Source of the DNA: Ipomoea triloba | Lineage: Eukaryota > Streptophyta > Magnoliopsida > Solanales > Convolvulaceae | DNA: 64,000 nucleotides | Reading direction: 5' to 3' | Assembly: GCF_003576645.1 (NCBI RefSeq) | Contig: NC_044925.1 | Location: 19,455,372-19,519,371, forward strand | Shown here: one piece after another, positions 34,333 to 46,600 of the stretch | How positions within the stretch are numbered: the first letter of the stretch is position 1 | Layout of the letters: each line of letters begins with the position of its first letter | Notes under the pieces: generated by a model | Seen by the model: the letters and a program-made list of their open reading frames with translations, nothing else | Database searches by the model: none | Told to the model about the DNA's origin: nothing | Made by a program: the position numbers and the translations under genes

Positions 34333-36524
34333 ATGATCGAGAAGAAGAGGGTTCAGTTCCTCATCGCCGTCGTTGTCATCGCTGTTCTCAGTATCACCGG
34401 TAAAAACTTTGCTTTTATCTTCTCAAAATTTCCCGATTTATTTTGAGATAAGTAGCATTAGAAGACTTAGGACTAGATCGACTTTAGCATTTTTCAGGTG
34501 AATACCTGTTGAGTCGCTCGAAATTTTAGACGCAGGACATATCATACTGAATTGTTTTGTGAATCCATCTTATCAAGAACAGAAATCAAGTCTTTCCTGA
34601 TTTTCATTAGAAACTTGAGTTGTTACTTTGCTTAGTTTCCCTGATTATCAGAAATGATGTGTGTGTGTGTGTGGGTGTATGTGTTTTGCGAATTCATCTT
34701 TTGAAGAAAAGAAACCTTCTTTCAAAAATTATATATTTTTCTTCTGAAAGTAGAAGCTTGAGTTGTTACTTCAATTAGTTTCCCTGGTCAGTGGTGGTCA
34801 TTATACAAAGTAGAGTGCTGGATGGAATTTCAAATTTGCAATAACTGCTGTGTGTTTTTGAAATTATCTTATGATAACTATTAGTCGCCGGTAGCCAAGA
34901 ATATGATTATGCACATTTCACCTAATATGATTTTAGATAGGGCATTGCAGCAATTGGTTTGATTCATGTGGAGGGCCGAAGCTTGGAATTTGGTACTGGA
35001 ATTGTGCATTTTGCTAATGAACAGCTTGAAGACATTTGATTTTGCTAAGATCATCTAGCTAGAAACACTCTGATCTTAATAATTGATTAAATAACTTAAT
35101 AACCAAGTCACAATCTTTTCTTTTGAAAAGTGAAGTTCTAAATGAAAGCTCAAGTTCATTGAATATGGTAGGTGAGAACCTGTGAATTTATTGAAGTGCA
35201 AGAATATTGACTGAAAAATGTTTTTTTATAAAACCATTATAGGTACTTAAACTTTCTGCCATTCAGAAGTTGTAAATCGTGTTAAAGCATAAGGTTTCAA
35301 TGTTAGGGTAAGAAATGAGCATTTATTGATGTTAGAATCTCCTAGAACCTGAGTTTGGTGCTCAATAGGTCATAGTTGAATGTATTAGTGTCTTTTTGTT
35401 ATTTCATTGCACTCATGAAAATCGTGATGCAAATACAAGAAAGTCCTTAAATATGTTCCACGGTCTTTTGATGATGAAAACTTTTAGAAACGAGGAGGAA
35501 ATAGGTAAGAGAAGAAGCATTAGTTGCTTGTCTACACTAGGTAACACTCGTCATTAGTTTGTAGCAAAAATAGTAAATATTGAATGCAAGTTCCCTATCT
35601 GGAGTTTGATTTCTAACTTCACACTTTTTACTGTGTTGTTCATTTCCATATTTTAATTACCTTCTGCTTTTTGCTTGTTTCACAGCTGAAAAATGTAGGG
35701 AAGTAGTTGGTAAAGAGGCTGCGTCCAAAAGTGGGGACTTTAATATCTTGAACTGCTTAGATGGGGGCAGTGGAACCTTAGCATGTGTTGTCAAGGAGGG
35801 TGTAAAGCTGTACTTTTATAATATCAGAGGCTCTCACATTGAGAGAGCGAGGAATATAGCAATTGAAAGTGCTCTGGCTGACGCCATATCCCAAGGCATG
35901 GTTGCGAAGGAAGCAGCTAAACTAGCTCAGAAAGAAGGAGCAAAAGCTGCCAAACTGGCAAAACGACAAGCCAAGCGAATTATTGGTCCTATCATTTCCT
36001 CGGGATGGGATTTTTTTGAAGCACTTTACTTGGGGGGTACAATGACCGAAGCATTCCTAAGGAGCTCGGGAACGTTGGTTGGCACTTATTATGTTGGCTT
36101 TCTAGGGGAGCAGAGCTTAGGAAGGATTGGCTATTTGGTTGGAAGTGAGCTGGGTAGTTGGGTTGGAGGGAGAGTTGGTCTGATGCTTTATGATTTGGTT
36201 CATGGAATGGAATATGTTCTTGAGGCTCTCAATCTGAAGGAACCGGAAGCCAGTGAACCAGTATATGAAACTCCTGCATCTGAATCAAAGGAAACTGAAG
36301 CCAGTGCAACTTCTTCAGTTGAGGTTATCAAACAAGTTTACGAGACTGCGTCTCAGATTATTGAAGATTTCAATAACAATGAAACACCTCCAGATGAAGC
36401 TGAGGTTCTTAAACAAGTTTATGACACTGCATCTAAAATTCTTGAAAACTTGAACAATGACGAAACGCCTACAGAAGTGGACTCAGAAGCTTCTGAAGAG
36501 TCATCAGCCAGTGAAGAGTTTTAA
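34333..36524 (+). CDS. Membrane-anchored protein of unknown function (2 exons)
   Basis: Exons 34333-34399 and 35686-36524 join in phase to 301 residues. The start was chosen because the short first exon gives a basic N-terminus then a hydrophobic stretch (FLIAVVVIAVLSIT, 9-22), a signal peptide or anchor, and its GT donor fits the AG before 35686. Residues about 70-120 are Ala/Lys-rich and probably helical. Residues about 135-195 are Gly-rich with spaced glycines (GRIGYLVGSELGSWVGG), suggesting a glycine-zipper membrane segment. The acidic C-terminus has two copies of a 27-residue unit beginning EV(I/L)KQVY(E/D)TAS (235 and 262), then Ser/Glu-rich. I do not recognise the family and assign no function. 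Codon quality and splice signals make a real gene likely. It is tail-to-tail with COX5C. Confidence 0.82.
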
Positions 36525-37330
36525 GTCAGGTAAACACCAATGCCCTCAAACCTCTCGCCGGCTAGACTACTTTAAGATTTCTTCGTATTATTCATCTTAG
36601 ACCTGCTCTTTGTTGTCTGGTTATTTGTACACACTTTGAATCATGCCCCCTTGTAAAAGAACAGTTTCATATGTTTTCACATTACACTCATAATGTCACA
36701 TTTGTGTACGAGGTAAAAATCAATGAACCCTAGGACAATGTTAATACACAACTTTCTTTTGAATGGTGGCATACCTCTAAAGCTGCAACCCCTCTATTTG
36801 CTATTCTTGAAGAATTTGCTGTCCAGTGACACACCAATTGTTGTGTTATTCCCTCTGCTTTTGAGTTGATTTTTCTTTTGAAAATTTCTAGTTAGGGGGG
36901 ACACCACATCTTATAGTTATAGGCATTCTCAAGTTCAATTGGGTAAAATTACAGTAGATGGTAAAATATTTGGTCCATACTTACCAATAAAGTGGATTTC
37001 AGCTTGCACGGATTTAGCTCATTGGTTCAATAGGCAATATTTGGGAGAAGAGACCAAGATCGAAACGAACTCGACAGCAGCAGTGTGGGGATTATGTCCA
37101 AAGTGGACAGATCCCGGGGATTATGTCCAAAGTGGACAGATCCTTTGTACACACCAGCATTTGACCCCATTTGCTGAGTCATTGAGTTACCAGTGATTTA
37201 CATCCTCCTAAATACTTTATCTTAGGATTGGGGATTCAACCTTTCGGGAGAATAAAGTGAATTTCATGTTACTAATGCATAAATTACCCACAACAAAGGG
37301 GTTTGAAAAGAGAGACCAAATTACATATCA
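36525..37330. other. 3' UTR then old retroelement-like sequence
   Basis: The first ~200 bp are probably the 3' UTR of the upstream gene. At 37083-37141 a GGGGATTATGTCCAAAGTGG phrase occurs twice in tandem, in a context resembling fragments of plant LTR elements. No coding frame is supported. Confidence 0.4.
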
Positions 37331-37476
37331 CTCACTGCATTCTTGTAGCACACAGAATTCATTAAAAATTTCCAAGCAAAACCCTTGCTTGCTTATTACT
37401 ATTATAATCTTGGAATAAAAAAAATAAATTATAAAATGCAGTGATGAAATGAAAAAAAAAAAATAAAAAAATCACA

Positions 37477-37665
37477 CTAGTAGTCTTGAGCAACAACAGA
37501 AATATCACCAGTGTCGAGCTGCTGATAGATGGACTTAGTTTTCTTCTGCATGTCCTTGTGCTTGTTCTTCCAGGCGAAGGCAGCACAAAGACCTAAGGCG
37601 AATCCCGCCACGAGTTCCCTGTAAAACATCGGACTTCCCAGCTCTAGATGGGGAACCCTACCCAT
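37477..37665 (-). CDS. COX5C: Cytochrome c oxidase subunit 5C (COX5C)-like
   Basis: A 62-residue protein, the usual size for plant COX5C, a small nuclear-encoded subunit of mitochondrial complex IV. The diagnostic pattern is MGRVPHLE at the start, a single membrane segment (FYRELVAGFALGLCAAFAWK, about 14-33), then a basic stretch and YQQLDTGDISVVAQ near the end, aligning with the family's GEISVV tail. It is more diverged than typical COX5C (for example AAFAWK for the usual GGLWK). The frame is open a further 16 codons upstream, but that part lies in a predicted leader intron, so the ATG at 37665 is preferred. Leader introns are a known feature of plant COX5c genes. It could be a diverged paralogue rather than the main copy. 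Confidence 0.82.
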   Translation of the reverse strand: MGRVPHLELGSPMFYRELVAGFALGLCAAFAWKNKHKDMQKKTKSIYQQLDTGDISVVAQDY

Positions 37666-37671
37666 TATGAG

Positions 37672-37978
37672 ACTAAACACCTTAAAACATATAATATATT
37701 GATTAGCATCCATCTTTAACCAACAGCTTCATAAAAATAAAAATAATGAAAAACCTTAGCAGGTTGAAACAAAAATGAAATTTCTATGACCTTTTTTGAA
37801 GAATACAATATAGCGATTGATAAACAAAGAACCGGAGATCAACAATAATGTCAAATTAAGATTTTGTAAAAGATGTTTAAATATAAAGAAAATGAGAAAA
37901 GCAAATCATATATCAGAATTACACAGGAAACAAAGAATTAAATACAATTGCAACAAAAAATTTCATATAAGTGTGTAC
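37672..37978 (-). other. Predicted 5'-leader intron of COX5C
   Basis: On the minus strand a CAG/GTACAC donor lies at 37979/37978 and a TTTAG acceptor lies a few bases before the ATG (near 37672). The sequence between is AT-rich. This places a ~100-bp non-coding first exon at about 38078-37979. The exact acceptor is a judgement. Confidence 0.6.
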
Positions 37979-38103
37979 CTGAATGAACGATGGTAATGTG
38001 GAAATGGCAAATGGAAGGAGATGAAAGCTAAGAGAAGAAGCAGTTAGAGAAAGAGTGTGGAGTATAGGATGAATTAGTTACCTCTTTCACATTATGGCTC
38101 TTT

Positions 38104-38111
38104 TATTTATA
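38104..38111 (-). promoter_or_regulatory. TATA box of COX5C
   Basis: Minus-strand TATAAATA, about 125 bp upstream of the predicted leader-intron donor. A start site about 30 bp downstream would be near 38078. Confidence 0.55.
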
Positions 38112-38399
38112 GTAGGCCCCAAACGGGGCCCATCTCAGATCTTGAAAAACTCATACGGTTCTTCCTCTCCTTAAAAGAAGGAACAAAATTGAGGGGCAGG
38201 GAGGATTGTTAGCTGATGACACTGCTATTTCAATTACATTCTTTGGGAGATATGCTACTCTTTTTAAAATTATGTTTAATAAAATTGCAATTTTAATCCC
38301 CTAAATTATAGTAATATAACCTGTAACCAATTTTATTTTTGATACACAAGTTTCCTAGCGTATGCCACTAAAATCATTAGCCCCTAGAATCCATGCCCG

Positions 38400-38900
38400 G
38401 GGTAAAAGGTAAACCGCAAGTTGTCCGGTCAATCCCCACGTCCCTAAATTCCACCCCTTGCTCGTATACTCTGCACAAGGGACCTTCATCACCACTGCTG
38501 GAGAAAGTAAATCACAAGTCTTCCCATCAGTCCCTAAGTTCCACTCCTTGTCTCGTTAGTCCTCAAGTTCCTACCCCCTGCTTGTATACTCTACATACAA
38601 GAAACCTTCATTTTTTATCAGTTAATGTCTCCCAGAAGCCCCAAATTCCCAGAAGCCCCACACTAATTTAAGTAAATCATAAGTTGTCCCGTCAATCCCC
38701 ACGTTCCCGCTCCTTGCCCTCGTTAGTCCGTAGATTCCACCCTTTGCTCATATACTCTGCACAAGGGACTTTCATCACTGCGGCTGGAGAAGGTAAATCA
38801 CGAGTCATCCCATTAGTCCCTAAGTTTCACTCCTTGCCTCATTAGTCCTCAAGTTCCCACCCTTTACTTTACTCTACACACAAGAAACCTTCATTTATCC
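38400..38900. repeat. Tandem duplication, ~263-bp unit
   Basis: The segments 38410-38672 and 38673-38900 share the order GTTGTCC(G/C)GTCAATCCCC, ACTCTGCACAAGGGAC, TGGAGAA(A/G)GTAAATCAC and ACAAGAAACCTTCATT, with each unit itself half-repeated. Divergence indicates an old duplication. No ORF in it is supported. The rest of 38115-39489 shows no gene. Confidence 0.8.
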
Positions 38901-39489
38901 AATCCAGCAATCTGAAATTTTGAAGAGCTTTTATGTAATTTCATAACTAAAGGGGTAGGAAAAATGACCTATACTATATTTGAGATAGAAAACAAACTAT
39001 ATCACCATAATTCAAGAGTCATTTTCGCTTTTATCTTTATCACAATAGATGATAGCAATTGTCATGCCTATAAAATCAGATATAGTACTAGGAACATACT
39101 TTATGTGTTATAATTGACTCACTATCTCAACCCATCAATTAGAAGACTTCATAAACATAACAGTAAAAACTCAAAACACAATCTACTTGCCATTAGAAAC
39201 AGTAAGCACAGTCCAATATGATGGATAGAAGAATTATCATGGTGCAAGAAAACAAGAGACTAGTAACAACTAGATTGTCAAAATGGAAACCGCAAGTCAA
39301 GTACACAAAATACTCAGGTTTGCAGAATATTCCTATTTAGTGGAGTAAGAAAATTTTGATGCTAAAATCTGTGTACAAATCATCATTCCCACTGTAATCT
39401 AAACTGGCACCATATCAAGCCTGTTAAGGAACCACGACCCCATTGGGTTGTAGTCATGTGACAACGGTATGATGCACAACAGGCAAGAA

Positions 39490-42400
39490 TTAAGCTGCGG
39501 GAAGTGGTTGAAGGGCTTTCATTGGATTCATGATGACACCATCTATGAGCCCATATTCTTTAGCTTCCTTTGCACTCATGAAGTAATCGCGATCTGTGTC
39601 TTGATTAATCCTTTCGAGGCTCTGACCAGTATGGTATGCAAGATATCCATTCAGATTAGCTTTATGATGAAGCATTTCATTACCCTGAAAACATCAAGTT
39701 TTCATCGTCACTGTTCTATAAATTGACCATTAAATTTCCCAAAAGTTTTACAAAACAATATGCTTTCTTGTAGGGTTAACTGAAAGTCCGAATCCTTGCT
39801 CAATATGCAGGAAATTGAGGGGAACGATGTGGCAGTAATGTAGAATACAAAGCAGCTAAGGCACCTTAAAAGATAGAACTAGAACAGGAGGTTACCTGTA
39901 TCTCTAAATCAGATTGTGAACCTTGTGCACCACCAAGAGGCTGGTGAATCATTATCCTAGAGTTTGGCAAGCTGTATCTTTTCCCTTCATTAAATAGTGG
40001 AAGTAAAGAAATATGGTAAGAAAATATTATCACCTTGCAAAAAACATTTTTGGCGTTTTGAGGAAAGATTTTATCCAAGGGATATTTTCGATCTACCTTT
40101 GGTGCCAGCACTGAGAAGAAAAGCACCCATACTGCAGTGGAGTAAATCATTGACAAAATATTAGGGAAATAAATCATTGCAATAGAAAAGTAATCAATCA
40201 TTGAAAATTAACTTGCAAAAGCTAATTCATCATATACCTAGAACACATGAATAATCACATATATTACAAGTATATAGCCTGAACAATTTAACTAGCAATA
40301 GCTAATTCACCGCATACCTAGAACACATGAATAATCGCACATATCACTAGTGAGTCTGTAAGTCTACAATCAAGCAGGTCAGTTTCTTCTGAGATAACTA
40401 TACCATTGTTGGATTGGGTCACGTCAATACTGAGGAAGTATTTTAACTTAACCAAATCCTTAGTCCAGAATTGATTAAAAAGATAGATCTATTAATTGAG
40501 AAATGCCCTCTTGGTTGCTACCAGTAATTACAACGCCATCCCCATAAACCACATGAGATATGCATTTACTATTTGATTGCCAATAGAAGTACAAAGTAAG
40601 CAACCTATCCATGGATCATACCAAATTCACAAACAACAAAATGTTAATCCACCCAAACCAAGCCAGTGGAGGTTGCTACATATAGACCTCCTCTTGAAGA
40701 TCATCATTCATCATGAAAGAAAGAATCCTTGAAATCCATCTGATGTAGGGGACTAGGGGCAACAACCAATAGCAGTCCTAGACAAGACCAAGCGAACAAA
40801 TGTAATCTTAGCCACCAGAGAGTATGTGTCGATGTAGTCCAAGCCAAAAATCTAAGCCTACACTTTACCAACTAGTTATGCCTTCAGCCATTCAATCCTA
40901 CAATCTGGCCCAACATTCACAGTATAGATCCACCTATAATTAACAACAATTTTACCAGGGGAGAGGTACTAACTCTCCAATGCCACTAAAGTGCAGGGCC
41001 TCCATCTCTGTTAACATAGATTGGCACCATCTTAGATCTATAAGAACCTCATAGATGATTTTAAGATAGAGAGTTAGAGACAATGGATAGCTACAAGAGA
41101 AAGGTATAATATGGTGAAGAAACAAAATAATAACTAGTATACATGGGATGAGGATTACGAGTAGACTCAATAGAGTGAATACTTTTCCAAGGGGCAATAG
41201 GTGTCTTAGTAGGAACAATCTTAGACTGCAATGGAAGTTGCTGAAGGAGAGCTACGCTGTTACTAGCACACAGCCAGTTACTCTATTACACATCCTAATT
41301 TCACATGTATGCATAATGCACCACAAATATACAGTATGGTTAAATTTTTGTTTTCTCGTTCACTAAGGAAATGGAAACCAGGTTTTATTCACATTAGAGC
41401 TAGATGAGTATCCTGAGTGCACCAAATAGATTAAATTTGTACCAGAAAAGAAACCCCACAAGAATATATTTACTACCTTGCTGCAAGTCCAACACAAACT
41501 GTGGAGACATCAGGTCTGATGTGCCGCATGGTATCGAAAATGGCCATACCTATGGATACATGTTAATGAGAAGCATTATAAAGTAAACAGCTTAAACTGA
41601 AGTGGTGAAACCATAAGAGGGAATACAGCAATGCTTGATAAGTTGATAACAGATGATTATATAAAATTGGAAATAACATTACCTGCTGTAACTGATCCTC
41701 CTGGAGAGTTGACATACATAACAATATCCTGTCAAGACATTAATAAGATCAGAAAAGAAATTACAATGGAAATGAAACTAAAATTTTTCAAAGTTCGTTT
41801 AGAACAAAAACATTTGTCAGACGAGGAATGCTGCCACAAGCAATAGCCAATAGGTATGCATTTAAAAAGTTACAGCATAAAAGAGGCAAAGAATCATTCA
41901 AGGAATCACAAGCACATTGAGTGGCAGGTTTTGCAGTATGCACCGGGGGACAGAAGCAAATACGAGTAGGATAAAGAAGCAAAAGGCTGCAGTAATGTTC
42001 ACAAAAAACATTACATTTACTAACTAATTAACTGGTGTATATTGGGGCCTATACATCTACAGGAAGACCTTCAGCTGTAAGCACATTTCTTTTGCTATGT
42101 GATGAAGGCAAATTAAGCATAAAAGATGTACTTGAAAAGCAAAAGGTGCCAACTCTATCTTTTTTGAAAGAAAAAGAAAACTCATTATCATAAGTTCATT
42201 AAAACAAAAATCAGAAGTATCAAACTATTTGGAAAGTCAACATAATTTTGTTAAGGAAACAAGAGTTAGTTTGACAGAGAAATACTTGCAGCAGACCTAA
42301 AATCAATCAAGTAATCTTTCTTCATACCGACATGGAGAAAAGAAAATATTAAAATGAGCTTTTCTATTTGTAAGCATTTTGAATGTCATAAATTTCTACA

Positions 42401-43711
42401 AACTTAATCTCTCATTTCCTCAGTATATGTTTGCTCTAAGGCTCTCTTAATAAAAAGAATGTACAGAACAGATAGGATACAGACCTTAGTGGGATCTATT
42501 GCATCAAGATAAAGGAGCTGTGCCACAATAATGTTTGCCATATCATCATCAACTGCTCCACCACATCGAATAATCCTCTAAAGTTCAATTAATGCAAGGT
42601 TAATAAAGAAAAGCAAAGAAAATTAGAAATTTGTAAAAGACACCAAGGGAGAGACATAGTCCCTACAAATTGGAGGAGCTGACTAATCACACTCTGGAAT
42701 CTCTCTAGCACCATTGGAGGTGGCCCCTGACCCCGTGCATATACAGGAAAATACGGTGACGTGGGAACTTCCAAATCATCTCTGTAAATTGCAAGCAATA
42801 AGACTCCAGTTAAAGAGAATGCTGCTAACAATCTAGCTAGATAGCAAAGGGAATTCGAAGATACAAAGCAAAGTAGTGTAATTCATTAGAAACAAAAGGC
42901 CATGTTTTTGTTTCAGTGCTTTTCTCGACCTCTTCCTCATACATAGCATACTAATCATTATTCATAGAAAGAAACCCTACTCATGCCCTTGCCCTCGTTA
43001 GAGTGATAAAAGTTAACTGTAGGTCAGAATGTTCCCTTCTATTGAGTTTCATGTCAAGTAGAGATTTCCTCTCAAAAGAAATTCTGTAACTTCTTTGAAA
43101 CATCGCAGTTCAAGACTGATTAGTAGAGATTAATGCTGTTATGAAAAATGGGGTTATCTTTAATTTCTTGGTAAACTAAAAACAACATTAATCATAACCC
43201 CATACCATTATCAAATGTCCTCACCAAATCAGAACGAAATATTACAGATTTTTTTCCAACAAACATGAAAAATGTATTCTTTCTTAGCCTAATCTATTCC
43301 CAGCCAAAATATCCGATAACACCCAAATTTTAATGTTTCAAGAAACTTACTACCTGATAGACCAAACCCCACTTCTCGAAACATTCACTGAATCCCAATC
43401 CGCTTCGGTATACACAGCCTTCGCCGTGCCAGTATTACCACGACTCTTCACTTTCCCAACAGCATTCAATTTCCTATGAAGTGACAAAAATACAAACAAA
43501 TTTTAGAAATAGTTATCCAAAAGGAAAAATTCAACAGTATCCATACGCACAGAGAGAGAGAGAGAGAGAGAGAGAGGGAAGACCTTAATGGAAGGGGTTT
43601 AAACGGGAGAGAGAGAAGGCAGCGGCGTTCTGAGGAATAAGAATCGGAGGAGAAGATTGGGTAGTTGAATTTCGAGATTGAAGAAGTTGTGGCCATACAT
43701 GAATGAGCCAT
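39490..43711 (-). CDS. CLPP5: ATP-dependent Clp protease proteolytic subunit 5, plastid
   Basis: Serine-protease subunit of the plastid stromal Clp complex. Nine exons (minus): 43711-43584, 43473-43354, 42781-42667, 42577-42485, 41728-41683, 41549-41477, 40131-40097, 39984-39896, 39684-39490. Phases all join to 894 nt, 297 residues. The first ~75 residues are Ser-rich and variable, fitting a chloroplast transit peptide. The mature part matches ClpP5 closely, with [36 protein letters not shown], and PLGGAQG. The catalytic triad is intact: Ser192 (AASMGAF, codon split across exons 6 and 7), His217 (MIHQPLGG) and Asp266 (DTDRDYF), with the usual 25- and 49-residue spacings. ClpP5 rather than ClpR or ClpP6 is supported by the triad and the C-terminal MNP.KALQPL tail. 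Intron 6 holds a copia relic. Exon 1 ends beside a (GA)n run. Confidence 0.96.
40330..41065 (-). pseudogene. Copia reverse-transcriptase relic in CLPP5 intron 6
   Basis: Minus-strand translation, with stops and shifts, gives phrases of copia pol in order: [39 protein letters not shown] (short pieces around 40960-40770), then [20 protein letters not shown] and LLDC (about 40460-40360). This corresponds to the RT region. It is strongly decayed and in sense orientation to CLPP5. Confidence 0.75.
43559..43576. repeat. GA/CT dinucleotide run next to CLPP5 exon 1
   Basis: An (AG)n run just downstream of the exon 1 donor on the minus strand (a CT run in the transcript), within intron 1. Confidence 0.8.
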
Positions 43712-44240
43712 TTCCTTGCTTTTAGAGAGAGAAAGCTTTGATTTGTTTTCGAAAGTTTCTCAGTTGCGGAGCAGTGGTGTGGCGGAGGCTTTGAAGGAGT
43801 TTGGGAGTAGAGTGTTGGAGCAAGCAAGGATTACTCGCGATGAAGACACTAGAGGGCGCACATAGCGCAACGTAGCGATACAAATCTTATCGTGCGCGAA
43901 ACGGAGCACTCTCGGGTTGACCCGAACTGAAATGCTATGCACATATCTTTTTGAAAAAAATGCTCAAATTGGTCCTTTTTTACAAAAATTTCACCGAGGG
44001 CACCGATTAATTGACGTTAAGTTTAAACTCTTTTGATATTATTTAATTAAAAAAATTAAATAATATCAATATATCCAAAATATATTCAAATATTTTACCA
44101 ATAAGAGTTTTGATATGTTTAAACTCTTTTGATATTATCTAATTAAACAAATTAGATAGTATCAATATATCCAAAATATATTCAAATATTTTAATATTAG
44201 AAAATATTCATCCTTAATAAAATTTAAGTGTCAACAGGAG
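43712..44240. other. CLPP5 upstream region, AT-rich
   Basis: Probable 5' UTR and promoter of CLPP5 to about 43950. A pair of similar AT-rich phrases (TTTAAACTCTTTTGATATTA) at 44024-44043 and 44120-44139 marks a short ~96-bp tandem duplication. No other feature. Confidence 0.5.
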
Positions 44241-44739
44241 ATATTAGCAATTTTATTAAATCATTTATGATAATTTACGTATCTAATCTAAAAATATAAT
44301 AAATCTCAATCAAGTTTATATCCTTCATTTATGTCACTTTTTTTGTATGATAATAAATGTATATATTTTACTTTAAATGTTGTACATTTCAATGTTATTA
44401 GACAAAATTATCGCTACTACATTTTTGTTATACAAAACTACCCTTACACGGTTATAACACCGTTAGTTTTTAATCTCATCATTATTATCATACACCTATA
44501 TCTATCATATCATTTTATAATTCCTTAATTACCATTTTATTAAAATCATTATATAATTAATTTAATGGTTGATTATATTTTAATTAAATTTCTATGAATG
44601 GTAAATAATATTTGTGTGTGTATAACATACATATACTATTTGTGTATATATAATTCGAATTATAATTTTTAATTATTTATATTTATTAATGTTTTAATAT
44701 TGGGCATGAACTTTCGCGCATCGTACGTGCAAATACTAG
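44241..44739 (+). mobile_element. Helitron-like fragment with 3' terminus
   Basis: It ends in ...AAATACTAG followed by T, with a GC-rich hairpin-capable stretch (CGCGCATCGTACGTGC) just before, the 3' signature of Helitrons. The preceding AT-rich sequence resembles that before another 3' end at 56503. The 5' end was not found, so the left coordinate is arbitrary. Confidence 0.5.
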
Positions 44740-45174
44740 TACTGGTATATAAAACGGTTTACACAACTGTTTAATGTAATTGAAAATAAAATATTTTAGC
44801 ATCAATTAAACGTTCAAAATAGAGGAATATTTTTCATAGTATAATATTGAATTACAAAGATGTAATGTGATACAAATGATTCTTAAATAAGGTCAGGCTA
44901 GACACGAGAATATATACAATTCTATGCACATAAAGATTAAAATGGAATTACATCTAAATTAAAAATTAAATCATTATTATTTTAAAAGTATTATTTTTAA
45001 TTGAAATTTGAAAATAAAAAGATGGATATATTCTTATGGAGTATAACTCTTATCCCGTGTATAAATTTTATTGAATAAAGAAAAATAAATAAATGCGAAC
45101 TATACATTATGCAATGTAGTAGATATAATATTTTTTTTGATAACTACAATTTGACTCTATCTATAATATTATTA
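44740..45174. other. Intergenic AT-rich DNA, no gene seen
   Basis: No ORF or recognisable repeat beyond AT-rich composition. Confidence 0.4.
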
Positions 45175-45183
45175 ATATTGATG

Positions 45184-45287
45184 CAATCATTATTTGTCAA
45201 TATAATTGTGTGGATCATACTATCAAATAATGTATATTTAGTACATAAATAATATACATTTTATTATAGTCAACACAATAATTTGTG
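45184..45287. mobile_element. Palindrome-ended MITE, copy 3, deletion derivative
   Basis: A 104-bp relative of the 9326 and 29557 MITEs. It keeps the ends CAATCATTATTTG and CAATAATTTGTG, a worn TGTGTGGATCATACT piece, and the TATCAAATAATGTA core. A perfect 9-bp duplication ATATTGATG flanks it at 45175-45183 and 45288-45296, which fixes its ends. Confidence 0.85.
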
Positions 45288-45324
45288 ATATTGATGTCAT
45301 CTAACCACAAGGTAGTAGATATAT

Positions 45325-45660
45325 GCCAGTTTGGTAAATCATTAGCCTATTAGCCCATTTTAGCCTATTTGACCATTATCAATTGTTTGACTTGGTTAAA
45401 AAATCAATATAAGTGTTTGGTTAATAAGTTTTTTTTTTTTTTTTTTAACTCCAAAATACTAAATTTCAAAAGACTACTCAAAGCAATATTTTCAATTAGC
45501 CTTTTGAGAAAAGAAATTAAAGCAATATTTTCAATTAGCCTTTTAAGAAAAGAAATTAAAGCAATATTTTCAATTAGCCTTTTAAGAAAAGAAATTATAC
45601 CAAACAGCTATCAGCTAACAACTAATTTACCAAACACTTTTTTACGACCAATTAATATTA
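45325..45660. mobile_element. Harbinger/Tourist-like MITE with internal tandem repeat
   Basis: The left end reads CCAGTTTGGTAAATCATTAG and the right part ends in TTTACCAAACAC, followed by further inverted phrases. It is similar along its length to the element in the ARID-HMG intron (48018-48272). A 40-bp unit (AAAGCAATATTTTCAATTAG) is repeated three times at 45478-45598. Right boundary uncertain. Confidence 0.6.
45478..45598. repeat. Three tandem 40-bp units
   Basis: The unit starting AAAGCAATATTTTCAATTAG occurs three times with one or two differences. The related MITE at 48018 has a single copy, so this is a local expansion. Confidence 0.85.
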
Positions 45661-45970
45661 ACCATGTTTGGTTAGCAGCGGATCCAACGATTTGCTCCCG
45701 CATTTGGGGTTAACATTTTGGGAAAGAAAATATTCTTTCTTCCCCAAAACACCCTCCCTTTAATTATAAAAACTAAAATAAAAATTTAACTGCTTAGAAG
45801 CCTGAGGCTTTTTTAATATAGAAGCCTCAGGCTTCTCTCTCTCTTGCCCATCCGATGTGGGATGGGCAAAAGAAAATGTGGGGCGTTGAGCTCCCTTTTA
45901 TAAGGGAGCTCAACGCCCCTTTTTTTTTAAAACTTACGAGGGGGGGTTTTTTAGTTTTTTTTTTTTTTGG

Positions 45971-46155
<185 letters not shown>

Positions 46156-46156
46156 C

Positions 46157-46385
46157 CCTTTTGGTAGATGACTGTTAACTGAGTTAGAAAGTATAATTAA
46201 TTGATAATGGACTTGTTTGGTTATCAGCGGTTAGCAGTTAGCGGTAGCGGATTGTGTTAGCGGTTATTAAATAGCGGATTGTATTAGCAGGTTTGACCAG
46301 CAGAATGTATTAACGGTTTGTAAAAAGATGTTTGGTAAAATTAGCTGTTTAGATTAGCGGTTAATATGTAAAATGACCAAAATGG

Positions 46386-46432
<47 letters not shown>

Positions 46433-46600
46433 CCGCTAATACATTCTGCTGGTCAAACCTGCTAATACAATCCGCTATTTGATAACCGTTAACACAATCC
46501 GCTACCACTAACTGCTAAACGCTGATAACCAAACAAACCCATTATCAATTAATTATACTTTTTAACTCATCAGTTAACAGCCATTTACCAAACAGACCCA
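46157..46600. mobile_element. Foldback element with AAT loop
   Basis: The arms are long inverted repeats: TTTGGTAGATGACTGTTAAC on the left and its diverged complement GTTAACAGCCATTTACCAAA on the right, continuing inward through AGTATAATTAATTGATAATG and ATTAGCAGGTTTGACCAGCA. The loop is an AAT microsatellite. TTTGG-type ends suggest a Harbinger-like MITE. Target duplication is not clear. Confidence 0.65.

Noticed and set aside
37663..37713. Extended COX5C start 16 codons upstream
   Set aside because: The extension lacks similarity to COX5C and falls within the predicted leader intron; the inner ATG matches the family's usual start and length.
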